Positions 1-11,400 of a DNA stretch of 64,000 nt are shown here, piece by piece (the first letter of the stretch is position 1; every line of letters starts with the position of its first letter). Where the stretch lies: NCBI GenBank assembly GCA_002163975.1, contig CP019636.1, positions 2,393,001 through 2,457,000 on the forward strand. Reading direction: 5' to 3'. The stretch is from Nostocales cyanobacterium HT-58-2 (GTDB lineage Bacteria > Cyanobacteriota > Cyanobacteriia > Cyanobacteriales > Nostocaceae). The notes under the pieces were generated by a model. That model searched no databases. It was not told where the DNA came from and saw only the letters and a list, made by a program, of their open reading frames with translations. The position numbers were made by a program, and so were the translations under genes.

Positions 1-353
1 ACTTGTTGTTGTGCTACTGGTTGTGTTTGCAAGTCTACAACTGGTAGCGTAAAAGTGAATTGTGGGGTGATGACCTGCATGGGTTGTCCTTCCACTGTTA
101 AAAAAGTGGTACGTAGGACTTCATGGCGATGTACGATTTCAGTAAGACTTCGTTGCAATGCAGCAATATTCACTCTGCCATTCAAACGTAATACTTTAGA
201 AAGGTTATAAAAAGAAATACCAGCTTGTAATTGATCTAGAAACCACAGTCGTTGCTGAGCAAAAGAGGTAGGCAAGACAAAAACTTCTTCTGTCGAAGAA
301 CTAGAAGTTTTTTGTTGATTCATTGGAGAGTTAGGAGAAAAATACAGTGTCAT
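1..353 (-). CDS. NRPS, N-terminal condensation domain (cut by window start)
   Basis: Reading the minus strand from ATG at 353 gives an open frame that runs off the window. It starts MTLYFSPNSPMNQQ and then shows the C1 core of a condensation domain (TSFAQQRLWFLDQLQAG) and the following RHEVLRTTFLTVEGQP segment. It is the beginning of the next synthetase of the main line and should receive the chain from the PKS encoded just upstream. The start at 353 lies 14 bases after the PKS stop and has GAGAG about six bases upstream; an in-frame ATG at 323 is the alternative. Only about 117 residues are visible, so the A-domain specificity and any terminal domain are unknown. Confidence 0.9.
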   Translation of the reverse strand, partial: MTLYFSPNSPMNQQKTSSSSTEEVFVLPTSFAQQRLWFLDQLQAGISFYNLSKVLRLNGRVNIAALQRSLTEIVHRHEVLRTTFLTVEGQPMQVITPQFTFTLPVVDLQTQPVAQQQ

Positions 354-367
354 TGCTTACTCTCTGA

Positions 368-3300
368 TTAACTTTGCAAACTGTTGATGTCTTCTGCAAG
401 AGAAGATAGCTCGATACGATGCGCCTCTCGAGAGATACGCACTATTGGTATTTCTTGAAACTCAGTACTGCTATTCTTAATTTTCTCAATTTCTTCACTC
501 AATGAAGTAATTGTTGGAGATTCAAACAAAAGACGTAAGGGAAAATCAACTTGGAAAGTATCCCTAACCCGAGTAATAAATTGAATACCCGATAACGAAT
601 GACCGCCTAAATCAAAAAAGTTGTCATGAATACCAATGTAGTCAATACCAAGAAGTTCTTGCCATAGAGAAACCAGAGTTTGCTCTAGTTCATTACGAGG
701 GGCAACATAAGCAGTCGATAAATTTGGTCTGGGGTAGAGTAAAGAAGAAGTTTGTATAGAATGTATAGAAGATGGTATCTGTTGTAAAGATTTGAGTTGA
801 ATCCATTGCTCAAATCTTGTTTGCAGTTCTCCAGTAGAAACAACAACTTGAGTCAAAGAATCTGCAGATAAAACACGTTGGAAAACCTCTAAACCTTCTT
901 TTGGAGTGAGGGTTAACTCACTCATAGTTGTTCCAAAAGAACCCTGTTGTTTTTCTTTGAATTCCCATCCATCCCAATTAATACTAATCCAGTTTTGAAT
1001 CCCTGGTAAATTTTGCTGATACACAAACGCATCCATAAAGAGATTCGCCGCTGAATAAGCGCCAAATCCTAATCCTCCCAAAACCGAAGATAAAGAGGAA
1101 AAAAGAACACAAAAATCTAGCTGTTGTCCCTGAAGAATCTTTTGTAAAACATATAATCCATGAATTTTTGGTTGAAAATGTATCTCAGATTTTATTGGAC
1201 TGAGTTCTTGAATTGGGTAGGAAGAATTAGTTCCGGTTATTCCTGCAGCATGGATAACACCATCAAGATGATGAAAGCGCTGTTTCACGACAGCCATCAC
1301 TGCTTGCATTTGTTCAAAATTGGCAATATCAGCTGTCATGACGACAACCTCTGCATTCAGTTCCTCAATAGCTTGAAGTTTTTGAATCTTACGACTCACT
1401 TCATCTTGCTCATCATGTGTCTTTTGCCAGTGTTTCCACTGGTTACGTTGAGGAAATACACTCCGTCCAGTCAAAATCAGTTTTGCTTTGACTGCTCGCG
1501 CTAAATACTCAGCAATCTCTAAACCAATGTTTCCCAATCCACCTGTAATTAAGTAAGCCCCTTGTGATTTTAAACGCTTTGTCCAATTTTTTGTTGTCTC
1601 TAACTGTAGTTTTTCATAAGTTTGTACCCAGCGATAATCGCCGCGATAAGCAATTAATAAATCTTGTGTTTGAACAGTCAATTCGGTGAATAATTGAGCA
1701 AGTAATTTTTTATCAGCAGTAGTTCCAGATTGGGGAAGAACAATATCAATACTGTGACAACTTATGTAAGGATATTCTTGGGGAATAACCTTACATAAAC
1801 TTAATGCTGTCACTTTTTCTGGACAAATAGTTTCTTGACCAGTCACAGTGTGCAAGTTGTTAGATACAACCCAGATCTTCACTGGTTCACTGATGCAGTA
1901 CTTACTTAACGCTTGAGTGAGAAATAGTAGGCTATAAAAGCCTAAATCTTGAGAATATTCAAAGGCATTAGCTTGGGAACCTGAGCATTTTTCGGGTGTG
2001 ACACTCCACAAATGAACAACCACTTTTGGTAGCTTATTGAGTAATTGCAATTCTTGAATGAAAGTTTGATAGTCTTGTGGTTGTTGTGGGTTAATAGTGT
2101 AGGCATTGTCATTAAGTTTGCCATAGTATTGAGCAGTGCTGAGTGTAATGACATTGTAGTTCTGTTGTTGCAGTGCATTGACAATTTGGTTACCTAAACC
2201 GCAACTATCTACAAAAACAAGCCAGTATGTATCCTGCGGCAAACTCTCTACAGATGTTTGCGGTGGTACAGCACGTTTCCAGGAAGGAATGTAAAACCAG
2301 TCTGCAATATCTGGCTTTTTGCTAAGTGAAGTTTGTGGGGAGCAAGTTTGATTTGTTGGTGGTTGCGCTTCAACCCAGTAACGTTGACGTTCAAATGGGT
2401 ATGTTGGTAGCGGAAGACGATGCCGTTGCTGTTGGGCATAAAAGCCAGCCCAATTGACTGGAACTCCTAAAAGCCACAACTGACCCAATGCCTTGAGCAA
2501 CATTTCTACATCCGAGTGTTGTTCCTGGGGATGACTGAGTGAAGATATGACCAGTTGTTCAGTCAGGTGATGTTGACGTGTAAGTGTACTCAAAGTCTTC
2601 CCAGGTCCTACCTCTAACAGAATTTGCTTTGATTGTTGAAGTAATTGAGTAATTCCTTGAGTAAAACAAACTGGTTGTCTTAAATGTTGTGCCCAGTAAT
2701 TTGGACTTGTTGCTTGTGCTGTTGTTATCCAGCTTCCAGTGACATTGGAGATAAAGGGAACTTTTGGCACCCCTAGTTTGACTTTTGCAAACTGCTGCGC
2801 GAATGGCTGGATAATGGGTTCCATCATCTGAGAATGAAAAGCATGAGATGTGTGCAACCGTCTACAGTTGATACCTGTATCTGACAGTTGTTTTTGCAAT
2901 CTATCTATCGCTTTAGTCGTACCTGAAATGACGCATAACGCTGGTCCATTCTCTGCTGCTAACCAGAGTTCTTGCCCTAAAAACGGTTGCACTTGTTCCT
3001 TCGAGAGTGGCACAGACAACATTGCCCCTGTTGGCAGTTGCTGCATGAGTCGTCCTCGCATCGCGACCAGCAACAACGCATCTTCTAACGAAAAGACTCC
3101 AGCCAAGCAGGCTGCTACATATTCCCCAATACTATGACCAATCATTGCTTGGGGTATTATTCCCCATGATATCCATAGTTGTGCTAAAGCATACTCAATC
3201 ACAAACAAGCTTGGCTGTGCTAAACAAGTTTGTTGCAGTTGTTGTGCTGTTTGTTGTGCTTGTTGTTCTTCAGGATAAATAATTAGGCGTAAATCTAAAC

Positions 3301-5026
3301 CCAGATGTGATTCTAGGTATTGACAGCAATCATTTACTTGCTGCCGAAAGGCTGCTTCTGTTTGATACAGTTCCCATGTCATGTTCACATACTGCGCCCC
3401 TTGTCCGGGAAACATAAACGCAATTGGTCGATGGTGCAGTTGCTGAGAATGACTTAGGACTCGTTGTGGTTGCCGTTGTGCTAGTGTTTGTACTCCGTCA
3501 CTAACATTTTGACACACTAACATTCTTCGATGTTCAAAAGCTTTGCGCCCAACTTGCAGGGTGTAAGCAACATCCGCTAAATTTACATCCGGGTGTTGCT
3601 GTAAGTATTGGGTTAAATTCTCTGTGGCGATTTCTAATGCTGTTAGGGTTTTTGCTGAGACTAATAACAATTGCCATGAACGAGATGGTCCAGAAGCTTT
3701 TATGACTGGGGCTTCTTCTAAAATTATATGTGCGTTGGTTCCGCCAATGCCAAAGGAACTGATTCCTGCACGTCGTGGTACTTTGTTGACTTTCCACTCT
3801 TTGAGACAGGTGTTGACATAGAAAGGACTATTCGCAAAGTCGATTTGTGGATTGGGTTGTTCAAAGTTTAAACTGGGTGGGATGACTTTGTGTTTGAGAG
3901 CCAAGACAGTTTTGATTAAGCCTGCCACTCCGGCTGCTGTATCTAGATGTCCAATGTTCGTCTTAACTGAACCAATTGCACAAAAACCTTTTTTATCTGT
4001 CCTGGTACGAAAAGCTTTTGTCAAACTTGCTATTTCTATTGGGTCTCCCAACGCTGTTCCTGTTCCGTGAGTCTCTACATAAGTGATTGTATCTGGTTCT
4101 ATCTCTGCGATTGTAAAAGCCTCAGTAATAACTTCTACTTGCCCATCAATACTAGGTGCAGTGTAACTAACTTTTGAATGACCATCGTTATTGATAGCAG
4201 AACCTTTGATGACCGCATGAATAAAATCTCCATCAGCAATAGCATCTTCTAAACGCTTTAAAACAACAATTCCTACTCCATTACCACCAACAGTTCCTCT
4301 AGCTTTGGCATCAAAAGCTCTACAATGTCCATCTGGAGAAAGAACTCCTCCTTCTTGATATATGTAACCCGCCTTTTGTGGCACTCTTATTGATACTCCG
4401 CCTGCTAATGCCATATCGCACTCACCACTCAATAAGCTTTGACACGCTAGGTGAATGGTTACTAAAGAAGTAGAGCAAGCTGTTTGAACAGTAACACTTG
4501 GTCCTTTTAAGTTTAATTTATAAGAGATATTTGTAGATAAGAAACTACTAGAATTTAAAATTTGAATTTGAAAATTATCTACGGACTGAATAAAATCTTG
4601 ATTTGAAATAATATTATTTAATAAATAAGTATTATATCCTGTGCCAGCGTAAACTCCAAGTTGACCATTATATGCCCAAGGATCATATCCAGCACTTTCA
4701 AGTGCTTCCCAAGAACACTCTAAAAAAAGACGGTGTTGCGGATCTATAATTTCACATTCTTTGGGACTCAATTCAAAGAATTGAGCATCAAACAGTTCTA
4801 TATCTTCAATTACAGCACCAGCTTTGACATAATTAGAATTTTTCAGAGTAGGAGTATCTACTCCGGAATGTTTTAATTCAGTTTCAGAAAAGAAAGAAAT
4901 TGTTTCTATCCCACTTTGTATATTTTCCCAAAAACTATCAATACTTTTTGCTCCAGGAAAACGACCAGCCATACTAATAATAGCTATTGAATCAGGACAA
5001 TCACATACATCTAAGCTTTTATTCAT
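368..5026 (-). CDS. Type I PKS module, KS-AT-KR-ACP
   Basis: A 1552-residue single-module polyketide synthase. The KS has its active Cys in TACSTS near residue 182 and both His motifs (HGTGTALGDP and NIGHLDTAAG). The AT has GHSIGEYVAAC near 629 and HAFHS, the pattern usual for malonyl-CoA. A structural plus catalytic KR follows, with TGGLGNIG near 1162 and the Ser and Tyr in FSSLSSV and AYSAAN near 1322. The ACP Ser is in GGHSL near 1476. There is no DH, ER or methyltransferase, so the module should add acetate and leave a beta-hydroxyl. ATG at 5026 follows the upstream NRPS stop by one base, with GGGAG upstream, so the two are translationally linked. It should extend the residue loaded by that NRPS (predicted Gln). 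The protein is a paralogue of the PKS at 13255-17868. Confidence 0.95.
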   Translation of the reverse strand: MNKSLDVCDCPDSIAIISMAGRFPGAKSIDSFWENIQSGIETISFFSETELKHSGVDTPTLKNSNYVKAGAVIEDIELFDAQFFELSPKECEIIDPQHRLFLECSWEALESAGYDPWAYNGQLGVYAGTGYNTYLLNNIISNQDFIQSVDNFQIQILNSSSFLSTNISYKLNLKGPSVTVQTACSTSLVTIHLACQSLLSGECDMALAGGVSIRVPQKAGYIYQEGGVLSPDGHCRAFDAKARGTVGGNGVGIVVLKRLEDAIADGDFIHAVIKGSAINNDGHSKVSYTAPSIDGQVEVITEAFTIAEIEPDTITYVETHGTGTALGDPIEIASLTKAFRTRTDKKGFCAIGSVKTNIGHLDTAAGVAGLIKTVLALKHKVIPPSLNFEQPNPQIDFANSPFYVNTCLKEWKVNKVPRRAGISSFGIGGTNAHIILEEAPVIKASGPSRSWQLLLVSAKTLTALEIATENLTQYLQQHPDVNLADVAYTLQVGRKAFEHRRMLVCQNVSDGVQTLAQRQPQRVLSHSQQLHHRPIAFMFPGQGAQYVNMTWELYQTEAAFRQQVNDCCQYLESHLGLDLRLIIYPEEQQAQQTAQQLQQTCLAQPSLFVIEYALAQLWISWGIIPQAMIGHSIGEYVAACLAGVFSLEDALLLVAMRGRLMQQLPTGAMLSVPLSKEQVQPFLGQELWLAAENGPALCVISGTTKAIDRLQKQLSDTGINCRRLHTSHAFHSQMMEPIIQPFAQQFAKVKLGVPKVPFISNVTGSWITTAQATSPNYWAQHLRQPVCFTQGITQLLQQSKQILLEVGPGKTLSTLTRQHHLTEQLVISSLSHPQEQHSDVEMLLKALGQLWLLGVPVNWAGFYAQQQRHRLPLPTYPFERQRYWVEAQPPTNQTCSPQTSLSKKPDIADWFYIPSWKRAVPPQTSVESLPQDTYWLVFVDSCGLGNQIVNALQQQNYNVITLSTAQYYGKLNDNAYTINPQQPQDYQTFIQELQLLNKLPKVVVHLWSVTPEKCSGSQANAFEYSQDLGFYSLLFLTQALSKYCISEPVKIWVVSNNLHTVTGQETICPEKVTALSLCKVIPQEYPYISCHSIDIVLPQSGTTADKKLLAQLFTELTVQTQDLLIAYRGDYRWVQTYEKLQLETTKNWTKRLKSQGAYLITGGLGNIGLEIAEYLARAVKAKLILTGRSVFPQRNQWKHWQKTHDEQDEVSRKIQKLQAIEELNAEVVVMTADIANFEQMQAVMAVVKQRFHHLDGVIHAAGITGTNSSYPIQELSPIKSEIHFQPKIHGLYVLQKILQGQQLDFCVLFSSLSSVLGGLGFGAYSAANLFMDAFVYQQNLPGIQNWISINWDGWEFKEKQQGSFGTTMSELTLTPKEGLEVFQRVLSADSLTQVVVSTGELQTRFEQWIQLKSLQQIPSSIHSIQTSSLLYPRPNLSTAYVAPRNELEQTLVSLWQELLGIDYIGIHDNFFDLGGHSLSGIQFITRVRDTFQVDFPLRLLFESPTITSLSEEIEKIKNSSTEFQEIPIVRISREAHRIELSSLAEDINSLQS

Positions 5027-5027
5027 T

Positions 5028-8000
5028 TTAGATTTCTCCCTGTTTTTTTAGACCTCGATTTTTTTGTCTAGATTTTTTTTTGTGTTCTAAAGAAGTTTTA
5101 CGGCTTTTCTTTCGCTTATAAATTTTCTCAAAATTGTATTCTTTAGCTTTTTCCTGATTTAAATATTGAGTTAGGGAGTTAATCGTTGGATACTGAAACA
5201 TTTCAATGATAGAAATGTCTGTCTTCAATAATTGTCGCAATTGATGATGAACCTGAACTATAAGCAATGAATCACCACCTATATCAAAGAAATTGTCATC
5301 TATTCCTACTGTTTGTACTTGAAGTGACTCTTGCCAAATAGCAGCAATGATTTGCTCTATTTCATCTCTAGGTGCAACATAAGCTGTTTGCAGTGCAAAA
5401 CGTGTTAACTCAGGTGCTGGTAGCATTTTGCGATCTATCTTGCCATTTGGACTGAGTGGCAATTCCTCTAAAAATACAAATCCTGAAGGCACCATGAACT
5501 CAGGTAACTTCTGTGCAAGGAAGTGACGCAGTTCAATTGTAGTAGGAGTATGCTCTTGATTTGAGACAATGTAAGCAACTAAGCGCTTTTGTCCGGGTTG
5601 GTCTTGCCGTGCCATCACCACTGCTTGCTGTACCTGCGGATTTTGAACTAAAGCTGCCTCAATTTCCCCCAGTTCAATGCGGAAGCCACGAATCTTGACT
5701 TGTTGGTCAAGACGAGTGAGAAACTCAATATTACCATCTGCAGAGTAACGTGCTTGGTCTCCAGTTTTGTACAATCTTGCCCCGTCTTCTTGACTAAAAG
5801 GGTTGGGAATAAATTTCTCTGCAGTTAACTCAGGATTGTTCAGGTAACCTCTAGCTAAAGGGACACCGCCAATGTACAACTCACCCGATACACCGATAGG
5901 AACTAGTTGAAGATGACTATCCAAAATGTAAATTTGTGTGTTGGTGATCGGGCGACCTATAGGGACAGTTTGTCGTTGGCTTTTTGATTCGCAAGTCCAT
6001 GAGGTGACATCAATGCAGGTTTCCGTCGGTCCGTAGAGATTGTACAGTTGTGCATCTAATCTCGCAGCAAAACTCTTGTAAAGTTCTAAAGGTAAAGGCT
6101 CACCACCACAGTACACAGAGCGCAGACATCGGCACTTCTCCAGTGTCGGTTGTGTCAATAGCATTTGCAGCATTGAAGGCACTAGTTGCAAGATTGTGAT
6201 CTTGTGTTGGGTGATCGCCTCAACTAGATATACGCTGTCTTTATGACCCTGTGGTTGAGCCATGACCAATTGTGCACCAGCAATCAGTGGTGCATACAAT
6301 TCCCAACCTGAGGCATCAAAACTAATAGAAGTTTTGTGTAAAACTTTGTCTGCTGTAGTCAATGGCCAAGTTGTCCTCATCCAAAGCATATGGTTACATA
6401 GTGCTTGATGAGAAATCATCACACCTTTGGGTGTTCCTGTTGACCCTGAGGTGTAGATTGTGTAAGCTAAATTCTCAATAGAAACTTCAGTTGTAAAGTT
6501 TTGTGTACTGTGAGTGGTAATCGCTGCCCAATCGCTATCTAAGCAAACAAGTTGTGCTGAGTGGTTGGCAAGAGTTTCTACCAGTCGTTGTTGAGTTAGC
6601 ACTACAGGAACTGGGGCATCGTTTAACATCAAAGCTAGACGTTGTTGAGGATAAGCAGGGTCTAGCGGTACGTATACTCCTCCTGCTTTGAGAATACCCA
6701 ATAGCCCAACAAGCATTTCAACAGAGCGCTCTGCACAGATACCTACGTGTACTTCTGGTCCTACACCTAATGTTTGTAGATAATGGGCTAGCTGGTTGGC
6801 ACGTGCGTTCAACTCCCGGTAAGTTAACTGCTCTGGTTCAAAAACAACGGCGATTGCATCAGGAGTTTTTTCAACTTGTTCTTCTATCAGTTGATGAATG
6901 CATTTGTTGCTAAAGTCACTTGTTTTGGTGTTGTTGAACTCAACTAATAGCTGCTGTTTCTCAGCATCACCCAATATCTTTAATTCAGCGATGGCAACAT
7001 CAGGGGAGTTGAGAGCGTTTACTAAGAGTGTATGAAATTGTCTAGCTATACAATTAATATCTTCTCGACAAAAGAGATTAGAGTCATAATGAAACTCTAG
7101 GTTGAGACAGTTATCTTGCTCTACGCACAGTAGTTTCAATTTAAATTTGTCAATGCAACTATAAAGTTTGTATAAATAAAATTTCAAACTGCCTGAATCA
7201 AAATAATTAGGATACTCATAAAAATCAAAAAGAATTGGAAGAAAGTTAATTTTTGTATTATTAACCAACTCTTTCCAAGAAAAACACTCTTGCCAATCAG
7301 ATATTTCTTGCGTTAGTTTTTGAACATTTTTTGACAATTCATTGAATAAAATATTTTCTTCTAAATAACAATGAAGAGGTAAATATTTGGTAAGTGGTCC
7401 AAAGACCTCTTTTAATTCCTCATCTGCTCTACCATTACAAGCACTTCCTACAATAATATCAGAATCTCCGATAAGTTTCCATAATAGAATTAGCCAGCAC
7501 GTCAATAAGAATGTAACAGTCGAAAACTCATATTTTATTGCAATTGTTTGTAATCTTGATAGGACTTCAGAATAAACACTCAAACTTTGAAATTGTGGTT
7601 CAAATTTTGTTTGTTCAAATAGTTCATTTTCACAAGCTAGTTTCAAGTTAAAAATATGAGATATATCCTGCTTTTGCCAATATTCCCTTCCTAATTCCCC
7701 ATCTTCTGACTTGAGAAGTTCATTCTGCCATTCTGAGACAACAACATATTGTATTGGTTTCTCAGAAACTTCTCTACTATCTGAACTTTCATTGTAAAAA
7801 CGGATAATTTCAGCAACTAGAGTTTTGAGGGTGATTATATCTGCGCATAATGCTGGCAATGTGATGATTAGTATATATTTGTTTTGTGATAGTCTGACTA
7901 AGGATATGGACAACAATGAGCTTTGTCCGAGATCAATAGGTTGTTGGCTGAACTTGTTGAGTTGTGTTTCAATCTGAACATATTGTTCTTGAGTTTCTAA

Positions 8001-8279
8001 ACTACTCAAATCATAATTATAAATTGACAGCAAATTTCTATCATCTATAACCTGAACTGGAAGAGTCATTTCAGGTAAGCAATAAAAGCTGGTACGAAGA
8101 ATTTCATGTCGAGCAATAACATTCTTTAAAGCTGTTTCTAGTTTCTTAAAATTGAGATTACCTTCAATCAAAAGAACACATTGAGAGTAGTAAGCCCAGC
8201 TTTTGTCAGACTGCTGTATTAACCACAAGTGCTCTTGCTGAGGAGAAAGTGCATAACCTGTAAAAAATTCCTTTTGCAT
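5028..8279 (-). CDS. NRPS module, degenerate C-A(predicted Gln)-PCP
   Basis: 1083 residues. The N-terminal 430 or so are condensation-like, but the HHxxxDG motif reads LPALCAD near residue 145, so both catalytic His are gone. The A domain has YTSGSTGTPKG near 610 and NGKIDRK at its end. The pocket read by eye (GrsA numbering 235, 236, 239, 278, 299, 301, 322, 330, 331) is D-A-W-Q-Y-G-L-I-D, very close to the known Gln code DAWQFGLID. The PCP near 1003 carries GGDSL, where the others in this line carry GGHSL. The C-terminus is a Lys/Arg-rich tail of about 35 residues that may dock on the next PKS. The upstream protein ends in an intact C domain, which probably makes the bond, leaving this C-like domain a structural or enzyme-recruiting role (inference). 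Confidence 0.93.
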   Translation of the reverse strand: MQKEFFTGYALSPQQEHLWLIQQSDKSWAYYSQCVLLIEGNLNFKKLETALKNVIARHEILRTSFYCLPEMTLPVQVIDDRNLLSIYNYDLSSLETQEQYVQIETQLNKFSQQPIDLGQSSLLSISLVRLSQNKYILIITLPALCADIITLKTLVAEIIRFYNESSDSREVSEKPIQYVVVSEWQNELLKSEDGELGREYWQKQDISHIFNLKLACENELFEQTKFEPQFQSLSVYSEVLSRLQTIAIKYEFSTVTFLLTCWLILLWKLIGDSDIIVGSACNGRADEELKEVFGPLTKYLPLHCYLEENILFNELSKNVQKLTQEISDWQECFSWKELVNNTKINFLPILFDFYEYPNYFDSGSLKFYLYKLYSCIDKFKLKLLCVEQDNCLNLEFHYDSNLFCREDINCIARQFHTLLVNALNSPDVAIAELKILGDAEKQQLLVEFNNTKTSDFSNKCIHQLIEEQVEKTPDAIAVVFEPEQLTYRELNARANQLAHYLQTLGVGPEVHVGICAERSVEMLVGLLGILKAGGVYVPLDPAYPQQRLALMLNDAPVPVVLTQQRLVETLANHSAQLVCLDSDWAAITTHSTQNFTTEVSIENLAYTIYTSGSTGTPKGVMISHQALCNHMLWMRTTWPLTTADKVLHKTSISFDASGWELYAPLIAGAQLVMAQPQGHKDSVYLVEAITQHKITILQLVPSMLQMLLTQPTLEKCRCLRSVYCGGEPLPLELYKSFAARLDAQLYNLYGPTETCIDVTSWTCESKSQRQTVPIGRPITNTQIYILDSHLQLVPIGVSGELYIGGVPLARGYLNNPELTAEKFIPNPFSQEDGARLYKTGDQARYSADGNIEFLTRLDQQVKIRGFRIELGEIEAALVQNPQVQQAVVMARQDQPGQKRLVAYIVSNQEHTPTTIELRHFLAQKLPEFMVPSGFVFLEELPLSPNGKIDRKMLPAPELTRFALQTAYVAPRDEIEQIIAAIWQESLQVQTVGIDDNFFDIGGDSLLIVQVHHQLRQLLKTDISIIEMFQYPTINSLTQYLNQEKAKEYNFEKIYKRKKSRKTSLEHKKKSRQKNRGLKKQGEI

Positions 8280-8425
8280 ATTTATACAACTATCGCTCTA
8301 GACTAAATATTTCTGCAACTGGAGGAGTTGGATATTACAAACGATCCCTGATTAATTTTACAAAAAAATGCACAATAAATATGTTATGAGTATACTATTT
8401 AGACAAAATATTACCTTATTAATTT

Positions 8426-11400
8426 CTAATTTGATTCACTAATAGGTTTTGGTTTAAGATTCTTTAATTTATTTCTAAGAGTTTCTCTGAAATTTTGTTG
8501 TTTAATAAGTCTTTCTTGAGAGTCTGCTTCAGCAAGTATTTCTTCTAGCATTTTTAGTTCAGTCAAAGGGTTGGCTACAATATGTCTTAGAATAATTTCA
8601 AAATGTCTTATTAGTTTGGTAATGGTGGCAGTATTAAACAAATCCGTGTTGTATCGCAATCCTCCTATCAATTCTTGCTCTGTATCTGTAATATTTAGGC
8701 TTAAATCAAATACTGACGTACTGCTGTCGATTTCCACAGGGCTAATGTTTAGACCTAATAGTTTCAAATTTGGTATTGGAGTATTTAGGAGATTAAACAT
8801 TACTTGGAACAAGGGATTGCGGCTCATATCTCGTTCAGGCTTTAGTGCCTTGACAAGCCTGTTAAATGGTAGATCTTGGTGACTATAGCCTTGTAGTGTC
8901 ACCTCACGTACTCGTCCTAATAACTCTAAAAATGTGGGGTTTCCAGACAAGTCAGTACGTAATACCAATTGGTTAACAAAAAAACCAATCAACCCCTCAA
9001 TCTCAGGTTGGTTACGATTGGCGATGTCAGTACCTACAACGATGTCATCTTGAGCAGTGTAATAATGTAACAAGATTTTAAAACTTGTAAGTAATGTCAT
9101 GAAAAGTGTAACCCCTTCTTGATGACTTAGAGATTTAAGGGACTCACATAGAGCTTTAGGTAACATCACAAATTGTGTAGCTCCTCGGAAGGTTTGAACT
9201 TCTGGTCGGGGATAATCAGTGGGTAGTTGCAAAGTGGATAGGTTATGACCAAGTTGTTGTTTCCAATAAGAGAGATGACCTTCTAGTATCTCTCCTTGTA
9301 GCCACTGTCGCTGGCAAACAGCAAAATCTGCATACTGAATAGGTAGTTCGGGGAGTGGTGAAGATTTGCCGAGCGAAAAGGCTTCATAGAGCGCCGTCAG
9401 TTCTCGAACCAATATTCCCACTGACCAACCATCACTGATAATATGATGCATTGTTAGTAGCAGGATATGCTCTGTGTTACCTAATTTTAATAGTGTTGTT
9501 CTAATTAAGGTATCAGTGTTTAAATCAAAGGGACGCTTTGCCTCTTGATGAACTAGCTGTTTGATTGTAACGTTTCGCTCGGTTTCAGGTAACTCGCACA
9601 AATCTATTATCGGCAGCATTAAGATTAAAGTTGGAGCAATGACCTGGATTGGTTCGCTATCTACAATTGTGAATGTAGTGCGTAAGGTTTCATGACGTCG
9701 GACAATTTCGTTCAGGCTCTGCTTAAAAGTTTTTACATTAACCATTCCGACGAGTTTTAACGCAGCTGGTATATTGTAGGGAGAATTTTGCTTCTTTAGT
9801 TTATCTAAAAACCATAGCCGTTGCTGAGCAAAAGACAGAGGCAGTTTTCCATCTCGTGAGACAGGTTTAATTCGTAGTATTTGCTGGCTCTGGTTCTCGC
9901 GACGAGCGGTTTCAATGTAGTTGCTTAAACCTGCTATGGTAGGTGCTTCAAATAAGCTCCGTAGAGATAGCTCTACCTGAAAAACTTCAGCTACTTGAGA
10001 GATTAGTTTAGTGCCTAATAAAGAGTGACCGCCCAACTCAAAGAAGTTGTCATGTTTACCTACTTGCTCCACCCCAAGCACCTGTGCATATAGTCCTGCT
10101 AGTATTATCTCAGTTGGAGTACAAGGGGCAATAGAAACTACTTGCGAATCAACCCGTACTAAATCAGGAACAGGTAGTGCTTTGCAATTCACCTTCCCAT
10201 TTGAGGTTAAGGGTAGTGCCTCCAGAAACATAAATGCTGAAGGTAACATATACTCAGGTAGTTGCTGTTGTAAAAATTGACGCAGGTTACTAATCGAAGG
10301 TGGCGACTCTTGATTAGTGATTATATAGGCTATTAAGCGCTGATTTCCTGGTTGGTCTTCTCGTACTATCACCACTACCTGTTGTATGTGAGGATGTTGT
10401 GCTAAGACAGCTTCAATTTCACCTAGTTCTATTCGAAAACCGCGAATCTTAACTTGCTGGTCAATGCGACCCAAGAATTCAATTTCACCATCGCCTAGGT
10501 AACGAGCTTGATCACCAGTTTTATACAGCCTTGCTCCGGCTTGTTGGCACAAAGGATGGGGGATGAATTTCTCTGCTGTCAGTTGTGGTTGGTTAAAATA
10601 ACCTCTGGCTAAAGGGACACCGCCAATGTACAATTCTCCAGGCACTCCTATAGGAACAGATTGTAAATGCTCGTCCAAAATATATACTTGTGCATTGGCA
10701 ATCGCACGACCAATAGTGAGTTTATGATAGTTATTTATGCCATGAGCAATGGTTGCACAGACAGTGGTTTCAGTCGGTCCATAGCCATTGAAGAACCGAT
10801 TACCTTTTGCTACACGTTGTGCTAAATCTAAGGAGCAAGCTTCTCCAGCTACAATAATGGCTCTAGTTGAAGTTTGTAATTCTTCAATTGGTAATGTTGC
10901 TAGTACTGATGGTGGCAATGTCATGTGTGTTATTGCCTGTTGCTCTAACAACTCGAGCAAACCTTTTCCTGGCAGTAAAGTGTCTGCCTTGCTCAAACAC
11001 AGCTTTGCTCCAGAACAAACAGCCATGACTATTTCCCAAACAGAGGCATCAAAGCTTAAAGAAGCAAACTGCAGAACACAACTATGTGGTTCAACATTAA
11101 AAGTTTGAATTTGTGCTTTGCTTAAGTTGCATAAACTCTGATGCTGAATTTGAACTCCTTTAGGTTTTCCTGTGGAGCCTGATGTATAAATAATGTAAGC
11201 TAAGTTTTCCGGGTCAACCTTATGAATCAGATTATCTTTGCTATTATTCTCAATAATTTCCCAGTCTGCATCCAAGCAGATAATTTGTGTCCAGAATGTT
11301 GGTAATTCTTCGACAAGTTGCTGTTGAGTTAGAAGTATTGGAACTTGTGAGTCTTCTAACATAAATGCCAATCTCTCTTGTGGATATGTTGGGTCTAGGG

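Noticed and set aside
1160..4070. Plus-strand ORFs of 60-140 codons opposite the PKS and NRPS genes
   Set aside because: They are antisense shadows of long, motif-confirmed genes, without ribosome binding sites or recognisable domains. The same holds for similar ORFs throughout 7300-27000 and 43300-51700.
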